Positions 1 to 5,620 of a DNA stretch of 5,841 nucleotides are shown one piece after another; position 1 is the first letter of the stretch, and each line of letters begins with the position of its first letter. The position numbers and the translations under genes were made by a program. The stretch is from Ruaniaceae bacterium (GTDB lineage: Bacteria > Actinomycetota > Actinomycetes > Actinomycetales > Actinomycetaceae), in the NCBI GenBank assembly GCA_030450655.1, contig JAKDIE010000098.1, forward strand, positions 1 to 5,841, in the 5' to 3' direction. The notes under the pieces are model-generated. The model worked only from the letters and a program-made list of their open reading frames with translations, did not search any database and had not been told where the DNA came from.

Positions 1-1071
1 GTCACTGCCGGTGACGTGCTCCCACACGCCACCGTGAATCGCAACGCGCAACAAGCAGACGGTTCCTACAATTACGTGCCGATGATGGAGAACCTACGCG
101 GGTACATCGAGGGCGCGGACATCGCCCTCTGTTCCCTCGAAGTCCCGCTCGCCCCCGAAGGCGAAGCCGTCACGGCCTACCCCGTATTCGGGGCGCCCCC
201 CGAGCTGATCACATCGCTCAAAGAGATCGGCTGGGATGGGTGCGCCACGGCCACGAACCACTCCCTCGACCGGGGGCGGGCCGGGGTCGCGCGTACCATC
301 GACGTGATGGATGAGGTGGGACTCGGCCGCGCAGGCACCGGTCGCAGCGCAGAGGAGGCTGCCTCCGCCCAGTTCTATGAGGTTGAGCGGGACGGCGCGT
401 CCTTCACTCTCGCCCACCTCTCGGCCACGACCTTCCACAACGACTATACGAACCCGGCCGATTTCGCGGACGCCGTGGCTCCGCTCGTTTCCGCACAGAC
501 CATCATCGATGCGGCGAGCCGTGCACGAGATGCCGGGGCCGACGTCGTCGTCTTCACCCCCCACTGGGGCCAGGAGTATTGGAAGGAGACTGATGCGCTC
601 CAACGTGAGATTTCTCAGGCTCTCGCGGACTCCGGGATGGTTGATGTGGTGATGGGTGGCCACGCACACGTCCCGCAGCCGAGCCTGAAGTTGGATGGTG
701 GGGCCGATGGTCGGGGCATGTGGGTTGCCTACTCGATGGGCAACTTCCTCTCGAATCAGGACGAGAACTGTTGTGACATCACCACGTCCACCGGTCAGAT
801 GCCGCGTGTGACGATCGTGGTCGACGGCGATGATGTGTACGTGGATGGGTTCACGTGGCACGGCAACATGGGGGACACCCAAGGCGGCCAGGTTCTCTAT
901 CCGATCCACGATCTTCTCGACGGACAACGGCCGGATGGGCTCACGTTGACCGCCGACCGCATCTCGGCGCGCTGGAACGCCATGGCAGCGATCCTTGGGA
1001 CGGATCAGCTCGATACATCGCTCCCTGCGACGGGTGGCGCGACGGTGACGGTCGTTCCCAGATCTGAGTAA
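1..1071 (+). CDS. CapA-family (PGA_cap) metallophosphoesterase-like protein, 5' truncated
   Basis: The reading frame is open from the first base, and the first visible residues are VTAGDVLPH. GDVLPH is the metal-binding motif normally found near the start of the CapA (PGA_cap) domain, so the true start and any signal peptide lie upstream. The GTG at position 16 falls inside this motif and is not the start. Further family motifs among the 356 visible residues are SLEVP (about 45-49), ATNHSLDRG (about 84-92), TPHWGQEY (about 186-193), GGHAHVPQP (about 219-227) and YSMGNF (about 244-249), in the usual order and spacing. The fold is calcineurin-like, with Asp, Asn and His metal ligands. Bacillus CapA/PgsA takes part in poly-gamma-glutamate synthesis or export. 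Most actinobacterial members have no proven role, and no capB or capC partner is visible here. The protein is probably extracytoplasmic, but its N-terminus cannot be seen. Family assignment is firm; substrate is unknown. Confidence 0.9.
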   Translation, partial: VTAGDVLPHATVNRNAQQADGSYNYVPMMENLRGYIEGADIALCSLEVPLAPEGEAVTAYPVFGAPPELITSLKEIGWDGCATATNHSLDRGRAGVARTIDVMDEVGLGRAGTGRSAEEAASAQFYEVERDGASFTLAHLSATTFHNDYTNPADFADAVAPLVSAQTIIDAASRARDAGADVVVFTPHWGQEYWKETDALQREISQALADSGMVDVVMGGHAHVPQPSLKLDGGADGRGMWVAYSMGNFLSNQDENCCDITTSTGQMPRVTIVVDGDDVYVDGFTWHGNMGDTQGGQVLYPIHDLLDGQRPDGLTLTADRISARWNAMAAILGTDQLDTSLPATGGATVTVVPRSE

Positions 1072-1080
1072 ATGCTGCAG

Positions 1081-1105
1081 TGCCCGTAAGGATGCGGGCA
1101 GTTTT
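1081..1105 (+). terminator. Possible intrinsic terminator after the capA-like gene
   Basis: TGCCCGTA (1081-1088) pairs with TGCGGGCA (1093-1100), giving an 8-bp stem with one G-T wobble and an AGGA tetraloop. It is followed by GTTTTG, a weak T tract. It sits 10 bases after the stop of the CapA-family gene and about 20 bases before the ribosome-binding site of the sigma gene. The short T run suggests partial termination, so some read-through into the sigma gene is plausible. Confidence 0.45.
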
Positions 1106-1121
1106 GGAAACGTTGTGGGTG

Positions 1122-1128
1122 AAGGGAG
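1122..1128 (+). promoter_or_regulatory. Ribosome-binding site that sets the TTG start of the sigma gene
   Basis: AAGGGAG lies six bases before the TTG at 1135. The sigma reading frame has an in-frame TGA at 1120-1122 and no ATG or GTG between that stop and the TTG, so this site and the TTG together define the start. The ATG at 1130-1132 is in another frame. Confidence 0.65.
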
Positions 1129-1134
1129 AATGCA

Positions 1135-1626
1135 TTGGCGGACTTCGATGCGTTCTTCCGGGACAACTATTCGATGGCGGTTGCGGTCGCCGAGCGGCGC
1201 GTGAACTCTCTCGCGGATGCGGAAGAGATCGCGGCAGCGGCGTTTCGTGTGGCGTGGCAGCGGCACGCGGACGGTGAGGAGTTGAGCGTGCCGTGGCTGT
1301 ACGGCGTACTTCGGAACCTCATCGGCAATGAGTATCGGAGGCGAAAGCGACAGGCGGCGCTACTCGAGAGGATCGAGGAGAACGTTCTACCCGACGGCGG
1401 AGGTTCCGATTGGGACGCCGTGCACCTTCGAGCGGTGGTGGGTGCACTGCCCGCGCAGCACCGGGAGGTGATCGAGATGGCGTACTGGGATGACCTCGAC
1501 GTGCCAACGATTGCGGCGGTGCGTGAGCTTTCGGTGGGTGCCGTCCACACGCGCCTGTCCCGGGCGCGCGCGGCGCTCCGTAGCGCGCTGGAGGAAAGCG
1601 AGAGGGGTGAACGCGATGACCGATGA
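1135..1626 (+). CDS. ECF-type sigma-70 family RNA polymerase sigma factor
   Basis: The 163-residue protein has the two-domain layout of group 4 sigma factors. Region 2 is about residues 5-74, with DAEEIAAAAFRVAWQR (28-43) as the core-binding segment 2.2 and a PWLYGVLRNLIGNEYRRRKR-type segment (53-72) as the -10-binding region 2.4. Region 4 is about residues 96-150, with LPAQHREVIEMAYW followed by a helix-turn-helix ending SVGAVHTRLSRARAAL (133-148). There is no region 1.1 or 3, and the length is normal for the class. It starts with TTG preceded by AAGGGAG; the alignment of region 2 close to the N-terminus fits this start. The last 11 bases overlap the next gene, which suggests translational coupling to a membrane partner that may control it. 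The signal sensed and the promoters recognised cannot be read from the sequence. I see no convincing GGAAC-type autoregulated promoter upstream. Confidence 0.9.
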   Translation: MADFDAFFRDNYSMAVAVAERRVNSLADAEEIAAAAFRVAWQRHADGEELSVPWLYGVLRNLIGNEYRRRKRQAALLERIEENVLPDGGGSDWDAVHLRAVVGALPAQHREVIEMAYWDDLDVPTIAAVRELSVGAVHTRLSRARAALRSALEESERGERDDR

Positions 1627-2632
1627 AGAGCTTGAAGCACGGCTCCGCGCCGCAGATCCGGCGACTACTCGCCACAGCGACGCCGTCTCGGAGCGCGGGC
1701 TCGCGCTGCTCGCCGAACTTACAGCCGAGGCTATGGGCGCGGCCAGCGATACCGCCACGGTGGGCCACTCCCCGCCAGAAGGCCAAAAGACACCAACACG
1801 GGGGCCCGTGAGGGTCGCACAGCAGGGGCGCCGCCGATCGTTCGCTCCATTGCTCGCCGCCGCCGCGGCAGCGGTCGTCCTGGTCGGCGTCGTTTTGGCG
1901 CTGGGTGGTAGCGATGACGGCTACCTCCAGCCGCCGATCGTCGCCTCTGCGATCGATGGAGCCGCGTCCGATGTGATGAGTGACCTCAGTGAACTGGCGG
2001 CCACTGGCGCCGGCACGGGGATCGGTCCGGACGGGGACGTTATCCGGGTCGCACAGTGGAACGCGAGCGGCGAACGTGAGAGTGCCGTCAGCGTGGAGGA
2101 GTCTGCCGCTGACTCGCACGCGGGCAACGTCGCCGACGAGGAGGAAAGTGCCGCCGAGGTTGAGAGTGCCGCGGAGGGTGGTGGACCCGAGAGGGTTACG
2201 GGCGCCACGGCCCAATCTGAGAGCGTCGATGCCCCTGAATCGGGTGGACTCACGTGGACGGAACGCACGTCCATGAGCAGTGAGCTTCCGGACGACACAT
2301 CGATGATCGGACCGTATCTTGAGGACTTCACCGGGATTGCCAATCCATCAGCGGCCGACTACGTGGCCGCAACCCGTGACCTGCTGACCCAGAACGTTCT
2401 CACGGCAGCACAGGAGTCCGCACTACTGGGATTCCTCGCTCAGCAGGATGGCCTTGTGGTTCTCGGAACCACCACCGACCGCGCGGGCCGCGAGGCCGCG
2501 ATGTTCCGCGCCGATGGCGATACAGACACCTCGTACCTCCTTCTCGTTTCAACGACGACCGGGGCCATCCTCGGAGTAGAGACCGTCCGTGCAGGAACGG
2601 CGGTCACCGATTTCACTCTCTGGGAACGGTGA
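1616..2632 (+). CDS. Membrane-anchored sigma-factor partner, CU044_5270-like (putative anti-sigma factor)
   Basis: I place the start at the ATG at 1616, giving 338 residues. It is preceded by AGGGG/GGTGA (1603-1610) and overlaps the sigma stop. The open frame extends further upstream, but that part lies in the sigma gene and encodes unlikely, Arg/Cys-rich sequence. Layout: a charged cytoplasmic segment (1-76) starting MTDEELEARLRAADP, a positive GRRR stop (71-74), one Ala/Val-rich membrane helix (about 77-97), an acidic low-complexity stretch with repeated ESA (about 150-210), then a folded C-terminal domain (about 230-338). The C-terminal pattern GTTTDRAGREAAMF followed by a TTGAILGVETV segment resembles actinobacterial CU044_5270-family proteins, which are commonly encoded next to sigma factors. 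It lacks the HxxxCxxC motif of zinc anti-sigma factors. The anti-sigma role is inferred from topology and gene order; family recognition is from memory of the motif pattern. Confidence 0.75.
   Translation: MTDEELEARLRAADPATTRHSDAVSERGLALLAELTAEAMGAASDTATVGHSPPEGQKTPTRGPVRVAQQGRRRSFAPLLAAAAAAVVLVGVVLALGGSDDGYLQPPIVASAIDGAASDVMSDLSELAATGAGTGIGPDGDVIRVAQWNASGERESAVSVEESAADSHAGNVADEEESAAEVESAAEGGGPERVTGATAQSESVDAPESGGLTWTERTSMSSELPDDTSMIGPYLEDFTGIANPSAADYVAATRDLLTQNVLTAAQESALLGFLAQQDGLVVLGTTTDRAGREAAMFRADGDTDTSYLLLVSTTTGAILGVETVRAGTAVTDFTLWER
2078..2170 (+). repeat. Degenerate Glu-Ser-Ala coding repeat in the sigma-partner gene
   Basis: Four ESA triplets occur at residues 155-157, 162-164, 177-179 and 183-185, followed by the related ESV (202-204) and ESG (208-210). 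At DNA level two exact copies of GAGAGTGCCG lie at 2078-2087 and 2162-2171, with variants GAGTCTGCC (2099-2107) and GAAAGTGCC (2144-2152). Irregular spacing argues for a flexible acidic linker between the membrane helix and the outer domain rather than a folded repeat. Confidence 0.55.
2581..2605 (-). terminator. Hairpin just beyond the HNH gene stop, possible terminator
   Basis: GACCGTCCGT (2581-2590) pairs with ACGGCGGTC (2597-2605), giving nine base pairs with one bulged T and a six-base loop. It starts eight bases beyond the minus-strand HNH stop (2613-2615) and lies inside the last codons of the convergent plus-strand gene. No T run follows on the minus strand, so it would be an imperfect terminator and may be coincidental coding structure. 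Confidence 0.25.
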
Positions 2633-4226
2633 TCACTTCTTCACCACACCCTCCGACTGGCGGATCTCCTGATCGCTGCTTGGTCAGTGATGGTTGGACG
2701 GATAACCGGGGGAGCAACGGTGGGGCCTCTGCCGTGTAGCGGTGCCCTGTGGGAGTGGTAACCGCGAGTTCTCCGGTATTGGGGACTCGCTCGTGCCGCC
2801 ACCCGACATTTTCCTTGGTGTAGTTGCACCGGGCACAGAGACCGGTGCCGTTGCTCGCATTCGTGGCACCGCCGTGCGCATAGGGGTGGGTGTGGTCGAG
2901 GTGGATGATCGGCGCTCCGCACCAGGGAGTGCGGCATCGATCGTCGCGCAGAACGAGTGCGCGCCGGAGGGTCCCCGTGAACGCACGCGCGCGGCTATCG
3001 ATCGCGTTGATGTCTCCGGTGATTGGATCGACGAGGACGCGCCGGAGGAACACCCGTTCGCCTGAGCCTGGCCCATCGTGGATGGGGCTGAGCAGATCGC
3101 GCGCCATGATGGCAGGGAGCGGGCCGATTCCAGGGGACCATGCTGCGGCGTGGGTGGGATCCGCAGTGCGACCGTCCTCGTCGACAACGGGAAGCGAGTC
3201 CCGGCCGCCTTCCCCCTCGCGCTGAAGTTGCTCCCGCGAAACTCCGAAGACGGTGGAGTCGCTCATGACGACGTGGAGTTGGACGGGAATCGCATCAGGC
3301 CGGGATTGTCCAGTGAGACGCTCGACGAGGATGTCGGCCTGTGTCTGCGCACTCGAACGCAACTCTGTGACGGCGCCTGGATCGGACGCGATTGTGGGAT
3401 CCGGCTGGACGCGCGAAGTTGTAGCCGCATCGATCAACGCCTTCTTGCATGCGAACGCCTGGGTAACGGGGATGTACGCCGTGAGGTAGGCCATCGCATC
3501 AGGTGCGGGCCGGATCGTGACGCATCGTTCCGAGCGCGCCAACTCGTGCCGCAGCATCGGCGCGTGGGGATCGGCCTGATTTGCCAGTGCGCGTGCCTGT
3601 CCGGACAACGCTCTCACTCCAAGGGTTCCGTACCGTTCGGCAAGGTGCGTATCGACCGTTGTACGAGCGGGCCGGGGCAGCGCGATGACTTCCTTGACCA
3701 ACATCGTTGTGGCGAACTCGCTCAGTTTGCCAGCGGTCAGCGCTGCCATTGCGTGTGGCATGTCCTCAGTGAGGGTGCGGGCCATTGCGAGGAAGCGGGA
3801 ACCGGCATTGGGCGCCTCGCGACGCGCGAGCGCGATCTCCGAACCGAGCCCCTTACCTTGTTGCGAAGCAGGTACTCCCTCGGAAGCTTCGCGCTCGCGA
3901 CGCGCCTCTGCGAACGAGACAGTCTCGCGCGCCTGCGCGGCCACCACGGCGGACTTCACGTCCTCGAGCAGTGAGATGCGAGTGACCGCCTCGCCCTCTA
4001 TCAGCGCCGCAGGCAGCGTGCGCAGCAGATCGCGCACAACCTCGATCACCGCGCTGCCGTCAGAATCGCTCAGCGCCGCCCGTGATTGCAGCGCGCTGGA
4101 GAGCTCCTCGACCCCCGAAGGGCTCGAGGCGCGGGCCGGGAGCATGATGGGCTCGGCAGAGGTGTCGACATCCTCCTCAGCGATGATCTCAACCAGCTGA
4201 GTATCCCGAATCACTGCCTGCGACAT
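2613..4226 (-). CDS. DUF222/13E12-family HNH endonuclease, predicted SOS-inducible
   Basis: The 537-residue protein is full length for the family. An N-terminal acidic tail (1-40) leads into a long helical DUF222 region (about 60-330). The C-terminal nuclease domain (about 418-478) reads RRALVLRDDRCRTPWCGAPI, then HLDHTHPYAHGG and N-A-S-N-G, then LCARCNYTKE. C431/C436 and C464/C467 form a zinc-binding pair, D444-H445 carry the catalytic metal-site histidine, and N459 is the central Asn. The third 'H' position is N468, as in the 'CNYTKE' subgroup, so this is an HNN variant rather than a broken site. The start is fixed by AGGAGGT six bases upstream. Related genes are the 13E12 repeats of Mycobacterium tuberculosis, several of which are LexA-controlled. 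The DNA target and physiological role of these proteins are unclear; they occur in variable copy number in actinobacterial genomes. The last codons overlap the convergent sigma-partner gene. Confidence 0.92.
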   Translation of the reverse strand: MSQAVIRDTQLVEIIAEEDVDTSAEPIMLPARASSPSGVEELSSALQSRAALSDSDGSAVIEVVRDLLRTLPAALIEGEAVTRISLLEDVKSAVVAAQARETVSFAEARREREASEGVPASQQGKGLGSEIALARREAPNAGSRFLAMARTLTEDMPHAMAALTAGKLSEFATTMLVKEVIALPRPARTTVDTHLAERYGTLGVRALSGQARALANQADPHAPMLRHELARSERCVTIRPAPDAMAYLTAYIPVTQAFACKKALIDAATTSRVQPDPTIASDPGAVTELRSSAQTQADILVERLTGQSRPDAIPVQLHVVMSDSTVFGVSREQLQREGEGGRDSLPVVDEDGRTADPTHAAAWSPGIGPLPAIMARDLLSPIHDGPGSGERVFLRRVLVDPITGDINAIDSRARAFTGTLRRALVLRDDRCRTPWCGAPIIHLDHTHPYAHGGATNASNGTGLCARCNYTKENVGWRHERVPNTGELAVTTPTGHRYTAEAPPLLPRLSVQPSLTKQRSGDPPVGGCGEEVITVPRE

Positions 4227-4232
4227 GGCGCC

Positions 4233-4239
4233 ACCTCCT
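4233..4239 (-). promoter_or_regulatory. Strong ribosome-binding site of the HNH gene
   Basis: Read on the minus strand the sequence is GGGAGGAGGTGGCGCC followed by ATG. AGGAGGT is a perfect anti-16S match with a six-base spacer, which is the strongest such site in the window and fixes the start at 4226. Confidence 0.8.
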
Positions 4240-4265
4240 CCCGAGCTTTCCTTTCGAACATCCCC

Positions 4266-4271
4266 ATTCTA
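4266..4271 (-). promoter_or_regulatory. Predicted -10 element (TAGAAT) of the HNH gene
   Basis: On the minus strand TAGAAT differs from TATAAT at one base and lies about 40 bases before the ATG, which would give a 5' leader of roughly 33 bases containing the ribosome-binding site. The -35 is weak: TGGTTC (4289-4294) lies at a 17-base spacing. The LexA palindrome fills the spacer, so repressor binding would block polymerase. Confidence 0.55.
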
Positions 4272-4287
4272 TCGAACGCACGTTCGA
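4272..4287. promoter_or_regulatory. LexA (SOS) operator
   Basis: TCGAACGCACGTTCGA matches the actinobacterial SOS box TCGAAC-N4-GTTCGA at all twelve defined positions, and the perfect palindrome extends to seven-base arms around a CA centre. It abuts the predicted -10 element of the HNH gene. A separate half-site, TCGAAC, lies at 4254-4259, near the predicted transcription start. LexA control of 13E12-family genes is known in Mycobacterium tuberculosis; here it is inferred from the site. Confidence 0.85.
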
Positions 4288-4297
4288 AGAACCACCC

Positions 4298-4495
4298 CTA
4301 ATCGTTGATATTGCAATCTTTGTAGGGTGCCACAAGCGGGTAACTCTATCCACAACCCCACGCGCCGTAGCGTCGTGCTGTCCACAGGCGCCGCTCCTGC
4401 GGCACCCGTTGCCGCCCGCCCACGGACCTCTCGACACGGCCCACTCGACACTCTCTCCCGCCACCACGCAACGCGGCCGAGTCGGTGCCGCCCGG
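4298..4495. other. Intergenic stretch between the divergent HNH and pabB genes
   Basis: No gene is supported here. The part next to the SOS promoter (about 4298-4325) is strikingly AT-rich for this window and contains the palindrome ATTGCAAT (4310-4317). Two 9-mers resembling DnaA boxes, CTATCCACA (4346-4354) and CTGTCCACA (4378-4386), each differ by one base from a standard box. A small hairpin GCCGC-TCCT-GCGGC (4390-4403) has no T tract. The remainder is C-rich with no visible signal. Confidence 0.4.
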
Positions 4496-4501
4496 TAACC
4501 T
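4496..4501 (+). promoter_or_regulatory. Predicted -10 element of a leaderless pabB transcript
   Basis: TAACCT fits the TANNNT -10 pattern of actinobacterial housekeeping promoters and ends six bases before the GTG of pabB, so transcription would begin at or very near the start codon. No purine-rich ribosome-binding site precedes the GTG, which is what a leaderless message predicts. No good -35 is visible. Confidence 0.5.
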
Positions 4502-4507
4502 GGCTGC

Positions 4508-5620
4508 GTGGCATCCTCCGTCTCCCCGCACCCCCGCGGCCAGGCTCGCTTCGCCGGGCGCGCCTGGCGAAACGCGGCAGAATCGATCGACGTCACGCAG
4601 CACCCCGAACGCCTGAACGAGGGACGCTGGATCATCGTGGGCACCTTCGAGGGCACGATCACCGCGTGGCGCTTCGAGGAGTACGACGGCGCCCCCACAG
4701 AGTCCGCAAAGTGCGCACCCCCAGGTGCGTGGTGCGGCCCCGAACGCGACGCGTGGACCAGTTCGATGAACCGTGCCGAGTACTGCCACGCCGTGGAGCA
4801 GGTGCGCACGCACATCCGCGAGGGCGAGGTGTACCAGGCGAACATCTGCCGCGTCCTCAGCGCTCCTCTCGGTGCCACAGCGAGCGGCGGGAGCGAGCCA
4901 GATGCCGCCGCGCTCGCCCGAGTCTTGGCGCACGGGAACCCGGCGCCGTACGGCGGCTTCATCCACGTGCCTGCGGGACTCACCGGCGAGGACGGTGAGT
5001 CGATCGCCCCGATCTGGATCGTCAGCGCCTCCCCGGAACTCTTCCTCGAACTCACCGCGAACGGCGAGATCCGCTCCTCGCCGATCAAGGGCACCGCCAC
5101 CCGCGCCGAGGAACTCCTCGAGAAGGACCGCGCCGAGAACGTGATGATCACGGACCTCGTCCGCAACGATCTGCAACGCGTCTGCGAGCCGGGCTCAATC
5201 CGTGTTGCCCCGCTACTCGATACCCAGCACCATCCCGGCCTCGTGCACCTTGTCTCAACCGTCCACGGCACGCTCCGAAATGACCACGGCACGGCCACCC
5301 CCTGGGCGAGCATCTTCGCCGCAACCCTCCCTCCCGGATCCGTCTCCGGCGCACCAAAGAGCTCAGCGCTGCGCATCATCGACTCCCTCGAGACGGCCCC
5401 CCGCGGCCCCTACTGCGGCGCCATCGGCTGGATCGACAGCGAAGCGGGCCGGGCACAGCTCGCCGTCGGCATTCGGACCTTCTGGTGGGAGCGCGGCACC
5501 CTCCGCTTCGGTACGGGCGCGGGGATCACCTGGGGTTCGGATCCCGAGGGCGAGTGGGACGAGACGGAACTGAAGGCGCGCAGGCTAGTGTCACTGGCCT
5601 CGGGAATGGAGGAACGATGA
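4508..5620 (+). CDS. pabB: Aminodeoxychorismate synthase component I
   Basis: PabB converts chorismate and ammonia to 4-amino-4-deoxychorismate for p-aminobenzoate and folate; the ammonia usually comes from a PabA/TrpG glutaminase, not seen here. The 370-residue protein has a short N-terminal part and a complete chorismate-binding domain (about 85-365). Visible motifs are GEVYQANICR (106-115), ASPELFLEL (174-182), SPIKGTATR (191-199), EKDRAENVMITDLVRNDL (205-222), LPPGSVSGAPK (274-284), RGPYCGAIGWID (299-310) and GAGITWGSDPEGEWDETE (337-354). The Lys in PIKGT (K194) is typical of PabB, matching the lysine nucleophile of E. coli PabB; anthranilate and isochorismate synthases have Ala there. 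An in-frame TAA at 4496-4498 and no other start codon before about residue 44 fix the GTG at 4508. The stop overlaps the pabC start (ATGA), indicating an operon. The short N-terminal domain compared with E. coli PabB (about 450 residues) is common in actinobacterial members. Confidence 0.92.
   Translation: MASSVSPHPRGQARFAGRAWRNAAESIDVTQHPERLNEGRWIIVGTFEGTITAWRFEEYDGAPTESAKCAPPGAWCGPERDAWTSSMNRAEYCHAVEQVRTHIREGEVYQANICRVLSAPLGATASGGSEPDAAALARVLAHGNPAPYGGFIHVPAGLTGEDGESIAPIWIVSASPELFLELTANGEIRSSPIKGTATRAEELLEKDRAENVMITDLVRNDLQRVCEPGSIRVAPLLDTQHHPGLVHLVSTVHGTLRNDHGTATPWASIFAATLPPGSVSGAPKSSALRIIDSLETAPRGPYCGAIGWIDSEAGRAQLAVGIRTFWWERGTLRFGTGAGITWGSDPEGEWDETELKARRLVSLASGMEER
5608..5612 (+). promoter_or_regulatory. 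Ribosome-binding site of pabC inside the end of pabB
   Basis: GGAGG lies four bases before the pabC ATG and within the last codons of pabB. With the ATGA stop/start overlap it supports coupled translation of the two enzymes. Confidence 0.6.

Noticed and set aside
1024..1071. LPATGG near the C-terminus of the CapA-like protein, resembling a sortase sorting signal.
   Set aside because: Only about eleven residues follow, with no hydrophobic helix and no basic tail, and no alternative frame restores one, so it cannot work as a normal LPXTG anchor.
1106..1131. GGAAAC upstream of the sigma gene as an ECF -35 element for autoregulation.
   Set aside because: No CGTC/GTC-type -10 at 16-17 bases, and the implied start would fall at or after the ribosome-binding site.
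94..1266. 390-codon open frame on the minus strand across the CapA-like gene.
   Set aside because: Arg/His/Pro-rich translation without recognisable motifs, fully antisense to a gene with clear family motifs; typical of high-GC DNA.
1319..2215. 298-codon minus-strand open frame across the sigma and partner genes.
   Set aside because: Low-complexity Arg/Pro/Ala translation with no domain; antisense shadow.
2895..2935. Asn in place of the last His of the HNH motif, suggesting an inactive nuclease.
   Set aside because: The CNYTKE ending after the second Cys pair is usual in one DUF222-HNH subgroup, and the DH, Asn and four Cys residues are all present.
3078..3974. 298-codon plus-strand open frame inside the HNH gene.
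   Set aside because: Antisense to the DUF222-HNH coding sequence, with no motif or plausible ribosome-binding site.
4305..4328. TTGATA (4305-4310) and TAGGGT (4323-4328) as a plus-strand promoter.
   Set aside because: The 12-base spacing is too short, and the proposed start would lie about 170 bases from pabB, which has a better candidate next to its start codon.
4189..5379. 396-codon minus-strand open frame across pabB and the intergenic region.
   Set aside because: Antisense to conserved pabB motifs and running through the SOS promoter region; Arg/Ser-rich with no domain.
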